Assembly: GCA_013203185.1 (NCBI GenBank)
Contig: JABMOS010000054.1
Span: 1 to 33,165 of the forward strand
Direction of reading: 5' to 3'
Source of the DNA: Fidelibacterota bacterium
Lineage (GTDB): Bacteria; Fidelibacterota; UBA8477; JABMPR01
DNA length: 33,165 bases
Notes under the pieces: generated by a model
The model's input: the letters and a program-made list of their open reading frames with translations, nothing else
What the model was told of the DNA's origin: nothing
Database searches by the model: none
Part shown: in pieces, positions 25,646 through 32,561 of the stretch
Layout of the letters: each line of letters opens with the position of its first letter
How positions within the stretch are numbered: the stretch's first letter is position 1
Position numbers and translations under genes: made by a program

Positions 25646-27592
25646 ATGAACAAAACGATGATGCGAGTTGTAGGGGTAATTCTGGTAATTGCTACTTTTT
25701 TACTCATTTCAGAATGTGCAAAAAAAGACAAGCCTATTCTAGGCTCTAGTGATGCAGCTTCAGCTGTCTATGTTGCCCCTGGTGACTATGACGAATTCTA
25801 TTCATTTATGTCAGGTGGGTTTAGCGGGCAGGTGTCAGTTTATGGTCTGCCTTCTGGTCGTCTATTTAAGCAAATTCCCGTGTTTTCAGTTTTCCCAGAG
25901 AATGGATATGGATTTACTGAGGAAACCAAGAGCATGCTACAGACCACATTTGGTCAAATCCCCTGGGATGACGCTCACCATCCAGAACTATCGCAGACCG
26001 ACGGTGTCCCTGATGGTCGCTGGCTTTTCATCAATGCCAACAACACACCTCGTGTTGCTCGGATTGATCTGAAAACTTTCGAGACAGCTGAAATCATAGA
26101 GATTCCGAACTCCGGCGGAAATCATGGCTCACCCTTCATTACTCAGAACACGGAGTACGTGGTAGCCTCGACACGATTTAGCGTGCCCATTCCGCAGAGA
26201 GATGTATCCATTGATACCTACAAAGAGAATTTTAATGGTACACTTACATTCATCAAGGTTAATCCAGATGATGGTGCCATGAACATTAAATTTCAAATTC
26301 TGGTTCCTGGTTATGATTATGATCTGGCTCATGCCGGAAAAGGTCCTTCACACGGTTGGGCGTTCTTTACTTGTTATAACACAGAGCAAGCCAATACACT
26401 ACTGGAAGTCAATGCATCCAAAAACGACAAAGATTTTATTGCTGCCGTCAATTGGAAACTTGCTGAGAAATATCTGGCCGAAGGCAAGGGTAAAACCAGT
26501 CCAGGTGAACACTATAATAATCGTATGGATCATTCAACCCATTCATCCGTTTCCAAGCTTACCAAAACAGTACTTGTCCTTGATCCAGCAGACTGTCCCG
26601 GTTTGATATACTATATGCCGACACCAAAATCACCTCATGGGGTTGATATTGACCCTTCAGGGGAATACATCGTTGGTGGCGGAAAACTTGCAGCGGTGGT
26701 CTCGGTCCACTCATTTTCTAAGATGTTGAAAGCCATCGAAGAGAAGAAGTTTATTGGCGATGCTGGTGGTATTCCCGTACTGGATTATGATGCAACCATA
26801 GCAGGAGAAGTAACCAATGTTGGTCTAGGCCCCCTGCATACGGAATTTGATGGCAACGGTTATGCCTATACCTCTGCTTTTATTACTTCTGAAGTGGTTA
26901 AGTGGAAATTGGGAACCTGGGAAATTGTTGACCGAATTCCCAGCTATTATTCCATCGGACATTTAATGATTCCAGGTGGTGATAGTCGCAAACCCTGGGG
27001 CAAATATCTGGTTGCACTCAATAAAATGACCAAAGATCGTTATCTTTCAACAGGACCTGAGTTAGCCCATGCTGCTCAACTGATAGATATCTCAGGTGAA
27101 AAGATGAAGCTGCTTTTGGACTTCCCAACAATTGGTGAACCTCACTATGCTCAGGGTATTCCAGCAGATCTCATTCATCCAAACACAACCAAGATTTATG
27201 AGCTGGAACATAATATGCATCCATATCGCACACTTAGCGAGAAAGAGGCACGTGTCGAGCGGAAAGGAAATGAGGTTCATGTTTACATGACCACCATTCG
27301 GACACACTTTAAACCAGACAATATTGAAGGCGTTCAAGTGGGCGATGTGGTTTATTTCCATGTGACAAACCTTGAACAAGACTGGGATATTCCACACGGT
27401 TTTGCCATGCAGGGGGCTATTAATTCTGAACTCCTTGTCATGCCAGGAGCCACAAATACCCTGCGCTGGGAACCCCAAAGAGTTGGTGTTTTCCCCTTTT
27501 ACTGTACGGACTTCTGTTCAGCACTTCATCAGGAAATGCAAGGTTACGTGAGAGTTTCACCCAAGGGTTCAAAAGTGCCCATCTCCTTTTAA
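25646..27592 (+). CDS. nosZ: Nitrous oxide reductase, clade II (Sec-dependent)
   Basis: The terminal enzyme of denitrification, reducing N2O to N2 in the periplasm. The 648-residue protein has a hydrophobic N-terminus (about 7-22) without a twin-arginine motif, the hallmark of clade II. All seven CuZ histidines can be placed: H111 and H112 (DDAHHPEL), H160 (GGNHGSP), H331 (SPHGVD), H398 (GPLHTEF), H439 (SIGHLM) and H500 (EPHYAQ). The CuA cupredoxin domain has H584 (IPHGF), C620, C624, H628 and M631 in YCTDFCSALHQEM; Asp622 replaces the classical Trp, as usual in this clade. AGGAGG eight bases before the ATG is a strong SD. ISEC at 21-24 is a poor lipobox, so lipidation is doubtful. No sign of damage. 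Confidence 0.98.
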   Translation: MNKTMMRVVGVILVIATFLLISECAKKDKPILGSSDAASAVYVAPGDYDEFYSFMSGGFSGQVSVYGLPSGRLFKQIPVFSVFPENGYGFTEETKSMLQTTFGQIPWDDAHHPELSQTDGVPDGRWLFINANNTPRVARIDLKTFETAEIIEIPNSGGNHGSPFITQNTEYVVASTRFSVPIPQRDVSIDTYKENFNGTLTFIKVNPDDGAMNIKFQILVPGYDYDLAHAGKGPSHGWAFFTCYNTEQANTLLEVNASKNDKDFIAAVNWKLAEKYLAEGKGKTSPGEHYNNRMDHSTHSSVSKLTKTVLVLDPADCPGLIYYMPTPKSPHGVDIDPSGEYIVGGGKLAAVVSVHSFSKMLKAIEEKKFIGDAGGIPVLDYDATIAGEVTNVGLGPLHTEFDGNGYAYTSAFITSEVVKWKLGTWEIVDRIPSYYSIGHLMIPGGDSRKPWGKYLVALNKMTKDRYLSTGPELAHAAQLIDISGEKMKLLLDFPTIGEPHYAQGIPADLIHPNTTKIYELEHNMHPYRTLSEKEARVERKGNEVHVYMTTIRTHFKPDNIEGVQVGDVVYFHVTNLEQDWDIPHGFAMQGAINSELLVMPGATNTLRWEPQRVGVFPFYCTDFCSALHQEMQGYVRVSPKGSKVPISF

Positions 27593-27608
27593 GGAATAAA
27601 TTAATCTG

Positions 27609-27638
27609 AAGCTGGGGGCTCCATGTCCCCAGCTTTAT
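27609..27638 (+). terminator. Hairpin after nosZ, possible partial terminator or mRNA stabiliser
   Basis: AAGCTGGGG (27609-27617) pairs perfectly with CCCCAGCTT (27627-27635) around a 9-base loop, followed only by TATT. It lies inside the nos operon, 17 bases after the nosZ stop. The weak T run suggests partial termination or 3' end protection, so that nosZ message would exceed that of the maturation genes. Confidence 0.55.
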
Positions 27639-27660
27639 TCAATGAACGGATGGTACTGGA

Positions 27661-28245
27661 ATGAACAAAAACTCAAGGTGGATATTAGCAGCGGGCGCCT
27701 TACTCCTGGTAGGGACGTTTTTATTCCCACTTTGGTCCATTACTGTCGAAGCACCACAATACCCAGAAGGTTTGGGAATCTATATTCACATCAACACAGT
27801 TGATGGGCATGCAAAAAATGACCTCAAAAATTTAAACATTGTTAACCATTACATTGGTATGCAGGAGATAGTACCTGAATCTATCCCTGAGCTAAAATAT
27901 ATGCCCCCCATTGTGGTTTTTCTCATTGTCTCTGGACTACTCGTTGCCTGGAAGGGTGGCAAGAAAACGCTATATGCATGGTTAGCTTTCTTTTCCCTCG
28001 TCGCAGTGATTGGTTTGATTGATTTTTATCTCTGGAATTATGATTTTGGTCATAATCTGGACACTGAGCATGCAGCTATTCAAATTGAGGGAATGACCTA
28101 TCAGCCGCCACTTTTTGGCACAAAAACAATGTTGAATTTTGTAACAACATCCCTACCTGCCCTGGGTGGCATATTTGCTTTCCTTTCAATATTTATGGGG
28201 TTTCTATCTGCGTTTCTATCATGGAGAGGTAAGCAACCCGTATGA
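27661..28245 (+). CDS. Four-helix membrane protein of clade II nos clusters, function unknown
   Basis: A 194-residue protein with helices at about 7-27, 81-99, 104-126 and 159-188. An exposed loop (28-80) contains NHYIGM (62-67). A second loop contains YDFGHNLD (127-134) and MTYQPPLFGTK (145-155). As I recall, similar proteins with HYIGM, GHNLD and YQPPL(I/F)G motifs sit next to nosL in Bacteroidota and other clade II nos clusters, but I know of no established function. The conserved His and Met residues facing the periplasm would suit copper or haem binding; that is inference. Its stop overlaps the nosL start as ATGA, so the two are translationally coupled. No strong SD was seen. Confidence 0.8.
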   Translation: MNKNSRWILAAGALLLVGTFLFPLWSITVEAPQYPEGLGIYIHINTVDGHAKNDLKNLNIVNHYIGMQEIVPESIPELKYMPPIVVFLIVSGLLVAWKGGKKTLYAWLAFFSLVAVIGLIDFYLWNYDFGHNLDTEHAAIQIEGMTYQPPLFGTKTMLNFVTTSLPALGGIFAFLSIFMGFLSAFLSWRGKQPV

Positions 28246-28697
28246 TCAAATCCATGAACCCCATATCAGTAGTCCTTTTAGCAATCTTGGTGATCAGTTG
28301 CGAGCCAACTGTCCAGGCTATCAATTATGGCCAAGATGGTTGTAGCTATTGCCGAATGACCATCGTTGAAGACCTTTATGGTTCGGAAATACTGACCACC
28401 AAAGGCAAAGCTCACAAATTTGACTCCATTGAATGTCTTGCAGCTTTTGTAATAAAGGGCGATCTGCCGAAGGAAAAGATTCACAGCTTGTATTTTACTG
28501 ATTTTGAGGATGCTGGGAATCTCTATCCCCTCCAGGGATTGATATTTGTACAGGCTAAAAAACTGAAAAGCCCCATGGGTTTGAATCTGTCAGCATTTCG
28601 GACACAGAAGACAGCCGATGATGTAGCGCTCTTATATTTTGGTGAAACCATGACCTGGGAACAGGTCCAAACCTATGTAGAAAGTGCCTGGTTATAA
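28242..28697 (+). CDS. nosL: NosL copper-binding lipoprotein
   Basis: A periplasmic lipoprotein of 151 residues that binds Cu(I) and is thought to hand copper to NosZ for CuZ assembly. The signal ends in LVISC (Cys20 acylated). The metal motif CSYCRM (34-39) provides Cys34, Cys37 and Met39. The family blocks KFDSIECLAAF, NLYPLQGLIFV and SPMGLNLSAF follow. A Met at residue 5 is an alternative start. It overlaps the preceding membrane protein gene (ATGA) and nosD begins three bases after the stop. Confidence 0.96.
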   Translation: MIKSMNPISVVLLAILVISCEPTVQAINYGQDGCSYCRMTIVEDLYGSEILTTKGKAHKFDSIECLAAFVIKGDLPKEKIHSLYFTDFEDAGNLYPLQGLIFVQAKKLKSPMGLNLSAFRTQKTADDVALLYFGETMTWEQVQTYVESAWL

Positions 28698-28700
28698 TAG

Positions 28701-29933
28701 ATGCAGCTGCTTCGCACCATACTGATCATTCCTCTCGTGAGTTCTGCTTTATGGGCAGGGCTCGTGGAAGTGGGGTCTGATTATTTTCATACCACGATAT
28801 CAGATGGTCTCAAAGCCTCCCTGCCTGGTGATACTGTACGGGTCCATCCTGGGACTTATGTTGAAAGGGGACTGGCCATTTCTCATACCCTCACCCTGAT
28901 TGGCATAGACAACCCAATTATCGATGGAAACCATAATGGCGAAATCCTTACAGTAACTGCAGACGGTGTAACTATTGAAGGCTTTACATTTAAGGGCTCG
29001 GGTCTAAGCCATCTTGATGAAAATGCAGCAGTGCGTTTTGAAGAAACCAACCATGGTAGAATTAGCCACAATCGATTTGAGGATAATTTTTTCGCCATAT
29101 ATATTTCCAAATCAGAAAACATCTTGATTGAGAACAACGCCATAAGCGGCTTGGCTATATCTGAATCACGTTCAGGTAATGGCATTCACCTCTGGTATTG
29201 CAAAAATATCAACATTCGTGGAAATACCATTTCAGGGCATCGGGACGGGATTTATTTGGAGTTTGTGGAGCAGTGTGTGGTGACCCAAAACCATAGCACG
29301 GAAAACCTGCGTTATGGTTTACACTTCATGTTTTCAAATCATAATGAGTACAATAATAATCGATTTGATAATAATGGGGCTGGCGTGGCAGTGATGTATT
29401 CACGACACGTTGATATGCACAACAATGTGTTCGCTGACAACTGGGGAAGCTCGGCTTATGGGCTGCTCCTTAAGGATATCTATGACAGCAACATCACCGA
29501 CAACCAATTCAATCGTAATACTGTGGGGCTTTATTCAGAAGCCTGTAACAGAATCCAGGTTGAAGGAAACAATTTTGAGAATAATGGGTGGGCCGTGAAG
29601 ATCATGGCCAACTCCATGGACAATGTGTTTACCCATAACAATTTTCTCGCTAATACCTTTGATATTGCAACCAATAGTCGCCAGAATTTTAATGCGTTTA
29701 GCCAAAACTATTGGAACAGGTATCGGGGTTATGATTTGGATAAGGATGGCATCGGGGATATTCCCTTTCGCCCAGTTAAGTTGTTCTCATTGCTTACTGA
29801 GAAAAATGAACCCGCTCTCATGCTTATGCGCAGTATTTTTGTGGAAATCATGGATCTTGCCGAGAGCTATATTCCAATTCTAACACCTGCTACACTCATT
29901 GATGCCGAACCACTTATGAGAATAAATCCATGA
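28701..29933 (+). CDS. nosD: NosD periplasmic maturation protein
   Basis: A secreted right-handed parallel beta-helix protein of 410 residues that, with the NosFY ABC transporter, takes part in building the CuZ [4Cu:2S] cluster; work on Pseudomonas points to sulfur delivery and a shuttle with NosL. The signal peptide covers about 1-19. The helix repeats are plain, with many Asn-rich turns (ENNAISG, RGNTISGHRDGIYL, NRNTVGLYSEA, THNNFLANTF) and the closing block NYWNRYRGYDLDKDGIGDIPF, typical of NosD. The stop overlaps the nosF start as ATGA. Confidence 0.95.
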   Translation: MQLLRTILIIPLVSSALWAGLVEVGSDYFHTTISDGLKASLPGDTVRVHPGTYVERGLAISHTLTLIGIDNPIIDGNHNGEILTVTADGVTIEGFTFKGSGLSHLDENAAVRFEETNHGRISHNRFEDNFFAIYISKSENILIENNAISGLAISESRSGNGIHLWYCKNINIRGNTISGHRDGIYLEFVEQCVVTQNHSTENLRYGLHFMFSNHNEYNNNRFDNNGAGVAVMYSRHVDMHNNVFADNWGSSAYGLLLKDIYDSNITDNQFNRNTVGLYSEACNRIQVEGNNFENNGWAVKIMANSMDNVFTHNNFLANTFDIATNSRQNFNAFSQNYWNRYRGYDLDKDGIGDIPFRPVKLFSLLTEKNEPALMLMRSIFVEIMDLAESYIPILTPATLIDAEPLMRINP

Positions 29934-30628
29934 TTGATATCAAGGGATTAAAGAAGCATTTTGATCGTCTTGGAGTCCTGAAGGAGCTCGATGCACAAAT
30001 TCAGGAAAATAAAATTACTGCCATCGTTGGTCATAATGGTTCAGGCAAAACCACGCTAATTAAATGTCTACTTGGTTTGGATAAATATGATGGAGGTCAC
30101 ATCACCATCAAAGATTATAAGCTTAATGGCGATTGGGGATATCGGAGTCAGATTGGGTATATGCCGCAGATTGCTCGTTTCCCAGAAAACCTGACTGCTA
30201 CCGAGGTTATTGCTATGATTTCAGACTTGCGAGCTGGGTCTACTAACAAGGCAGATGATCTGATTACCTATTTCAGGCTTTCAGGTGAGATGGCCAAACC
30301 CCTGCGAAATCTATCTGGTGGAACACGTCAAAAAGTGAATGCCATTGTTGCCCTCATGTTCAATCCTGATATCCTGATTCTTGATGAGCCCACTGCCGGC
30401 TTGGATCCTATATCCAGCAGTCTTCTTAAAGATAAAATAATTGCTGAAAAGGATGCTGGAAAAACCGTGATTATTACCTCCCATATTATGAGTGAGATCC
30501 AGGAACTGGCTGATACCATTCTCTATTTGCTTGATGGAAAAATTTTCTTTGATGGTCCAGTGGATGCACTCATCGCTCAAACGGGTGAAAAAAACCTAGA
30601 ACGCGCTATCGCAAAAATGATGTCTTAA
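29930..30628 (+). CDS. nosF: NosF ABC transporter ATPase
   Basis: The 232-residue ATP-binding subunit of the NosDFY complex. Walker A GHNGSGKT lies at 34-41. Signature LSGGTRQKV lies at 128-136. Walker B ILILDEP (148-154) is followed by TAGLDP, and the switch His is in ITSHIM. Length is short, as is usual for NosF. The start overlaps nosD (ATGA), and nosY starts five bases after the stop. Confidence 0.95.
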   Translation: MIDIKGLKKHFDRLGVLKELDAQIQENKITAIVGHNGSGKTTLIKCLLGLDKYDGGHITIKDYKLNGDWGYRSQIGYMPQIARFPENLTATEVIAMISDLRAGSTNKADDLITYFRLSGEMAKPLRNLSGGTRQKVNAIVALMFNPDILILDEPTAGLDPISSSLLKDKIIAEKDAGKTVIITSHIMSEIQELADTILYLLDGKIFFDGPVDALIAQTGEKNLERAIAKMMS

Positions 30629-30633
30629 TTGAT

Positions 30634-31416
30634 ATGATGACCCTACTCAAAATTATCAAGTATCAGCTGCACGACCTCCTCCGAGGAAAATGGTTCATCA
30701 TATATATAGGCGTTTTTTTCCTGCTCACAGATGGACTATTCCGATTCGGTGGAGATTCTGGACAAGTATCGTTGAGCCTCATGAATGTGGTCTTATTCAT
30801 CATTCCCTTGGTGAGTATCATTTTTGGGACCATGTTTTTTTACAACTCTAGAGAATTTATGGAATTGCTATTATCTCAACCCATCAGTCGGACTTCTATA
30901 TTTTTGGGGTTGTATCTTGGTCTCACCATTCCCCTTTCAGCAGTTTATCTCATTGGAGTGGGAGTGCCCTTTATATATCATGCCGGCGTCCAGACAGGCA
31001 GCTATTGGATTCTACTTCTTGTTGGTGTTTCCTTGACCTGGGTATTCACTGCTCTCGCTTTCCTCATCGCAGTACTATCTGAGCAGCGCGTAAAAGGTAT
31101 TGGAATGACCATCGTTCTCTGGTTGTTCTTTGCCATCCTATATGATGGCATTGTACTATTTATACTGTTTGCCCTGGAGGATTACCCACTTGAAAAGCTG
31201 ACTTTGGCCTTATCCCTGTTTAACCCGATTGACCTGGGACGAATATTGATGTTACTTCAAATTGATATCGCTGCCCTTATGGGCTATACTGGGGCTCTTT
31301 TTTCAAAATTTTATGGAAATATGTTTGGATCTGTCGTGGCTGTCTTTGCACTTTGGGTATGGTGTATAGCTCCTTTGTGGTTGGGTTATCGGGCATTTTC
31401 AAGGAAAGATTTTTAG
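30634..31416 (+). CDS. nosY: NosY ABC transporter permease
   Basis: The 260-residue membrane subunit of NosDFY, with six hydrophobic helices and no large external domain. Typical of NosY is the block FYNSREFMELLLSQPISRT after the second helix. It also carries LAFLIAVLSEQRVKG and the closing FNPIDLGRI region. It should pair with NosF and hold NosD on its outer face. Two ATGs stand in tandem at the start. The Rrf2 gene begins one base after the stop. Confidence 0.94.
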   Translation: MMTLLKIIKYQLHDLLRGKWFIIYIGVFFLLTDGLFRFGGDSGQVSLSLMNVVLFIIPLVSIIFGTMFFYNSREFMELLLSQPISRTSIFLGLYLGLTIPLSAVYLIGVGVPFIYHAGVQTGSYWILLLVGVSLTWVFTALAFLIAVLSEQRVKGIGMTIVLWLFFAILYDGIVLFILFALEDYPLEKLTLALSLFNPIDLGRILMLLQIDIAALMGYTGALFSKFYGNMFGSVVAVFALWVWCIAPLWLGYRAFSRKDF

Positions 31417-31417
31417 G

Positions 31418-31855
31418 ATGATTCTATCTCGATCAACAGAATACGCCATACGACTCATTTTTTATCTAAGTGATCGTCAACCGCTGGCAAAATACGTCCG
31501 CATCAAGGATGTGGCCAATGACCTGGAAGTTCCATATTACCAACTCGCCAAAGTGGCCAATACCCTTATTACAAATGAAATACTCAAATCGAGCACTGGA
31601 CCAACTGGTGGTATAGATCTTTGCGACCATGCCAACAGTCTACCCCTTTCAGTGGTGTTAGAAATTTTCGGAGAAAAAGACATTTTCGATAAATGTATTC
31701 TGGGTTTGAAGGAGTGTTCCAGTGAAAACCCCTGTCCCATCCATAACGTTTGGGGAACCACGCGGGTTGAGCTTAAGGCTACCTTTTTTGACAAGACATT
31801 GGGTGAATTGAAGGACGATGCCTTACTCCCTGTTTTTAAAAACCTGAAAAACTGA
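31418..31855 (+). CDS. Rrf2 family transcriptional regulator with three-cysteine cluster site
   Basis: A 145-residue winged-helix repressor of the Rrf2 family (IscR/NsrR/RsrR group). The N-terminus LSRSTEYAIRLIFYLS is diagnostic, the helix-turn-helix lies at about 28-52, and the wing contains STGPTGGIDL. Three cysteines, C93, C100 and C106 (spacing 6 and 5), occur in CILGLKECSSENPCPIH, positioned to bind an iron-sulfur cluster. Family members sense NO, redox state or Fe-S status. Encoded one base after nosY, it is probably a local regulator of the nos operon, likely autoregulatory, with the palindrome at 24952 as a candidate operator. The effector is inferred, not shown. Confidence 0.92.
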   Translation: MILSRSTEYAIRLIFYLSDRQPLAKYVRIKDVANDLEVPYYQLAKVANTLITNEILKSSTGPTGGIDLCDHANSLPLSVVLEIFGEKDIFDKCILGLKECSSENPCPIHNVWGTTRVELKATFFDKTLGELKDDALLPVFKNLKN

Positions 31856-31879
31856 AATTAATCAAGTAGGAGAGATAAA

Positions 31880-32437
31880 ATGAAAAACGTAATAATGTTG
31901 CTAGTTTTAAGCCTTTTTGTGATGGCCTTTTTCACCTGCTCAGCAGATGAAGATACAGCCATGGCAAAAACCGAAAGCTTCGCCAAAGATCATAACCAGG
32001 CAGGTGTAAAGGATGATGTCTCAGATCCAAACATACTTCAAATCGCTCTGGGAAGTCCTGACCATACCACTCTGGTGGCAGGTGTGGTGGCAACTCAGAT
32101 GGAAAATGTTCTGGTCGGTGCAGGTCCCTTAACCGTATTCGCCCCAACAAATGCAGCCTTTGATAAGCTGCCTGAGGGCACTCTTGAAACATTATTAAAG
32201 CCAGAGAACAAGTCAAAGCTGGCCGCGATTATCACTTCTCATGCCTCTCCAGGAACCTATACGGTTGAAGGGTTGAAGGATGGAGACCAATTGTATATGG
32301 CCACCGGTCATTATGTAGATGTGAAGGTGACTGAAGAAGGAACCTTTGTCAATGGTAGTAAAATTTTGGGTACTGTGGATGCAACCAATGGTGTGGTTCA
32401 TATTATCGATGATGTGTTTCTCATAGCAGCTGGATAA
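31880..32437 (+). CDS. Fasciclin (FAS1) domain lipoprotein
   Basis: An exported 185-residue protein with one FAS1 domain. The signal ends at FFTC (Cys20), an imperfect lipobox but followed by an acidic Ser/Asp/Glu linker as in lipoproteins. The domain runs from about 48 to 185, with the conserved H1 block GPLTVFAPTNAAFDKLP (82-98) and H2 block GVVHIIDDVFL near the end. FAS1 domains mediate adhesion or protein contacts. AGGAG seven bases before the ATG supports the start. It follows the Rrf2 gene by 24 bases and may be the last gene of the nos transcript. A role in N2O respiration is not established. Confidence 0.9.
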   Translation: MKNVIMLLVLSLFVMAFFTCSADEDTAMAKTESFAKDHNQAGVKDDVSDPNILQIALGSPDHTTLVAGVVATQMENVLVGAGPLTVFAPTNAAFDKLPEGTLETLLKPENKSKLAAIITSHASPGTYTVEGLKDGDQLYMATGHYVDVKVTEEGTFVNGSKILGTVDATNGVVHIIDDVFLIAAG

Positions 32438-32457
32438 ACACAAAAGATTGACTTATT

Positions 32458-32488
32458 GCTAACCTCGGATTTAAACCCCGGGGTTAGC
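32458..32488 (+). terminator. Hairpin between the fasciclin gene and ispE
   Basis: GCTAACCTCGG (32458-32468) pairs with CCGGGGTTAGC (32478-32488), eleven pairs with one G-U, around a 9-base loop. No T run follows, so it is either a weak terminator or an RNA structure. It lies 20 bases after the fasciclin stop and plausibly marks the end of the nos transcript. Confidence 0.55.
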
Positions 32489-32561
32489 CCCGCTTCATCA
32501 TCCCCGCCAAAGCGATTCTTCACGTTGTTCACAATGACATTCTGAATATCTTTAAAGCACA

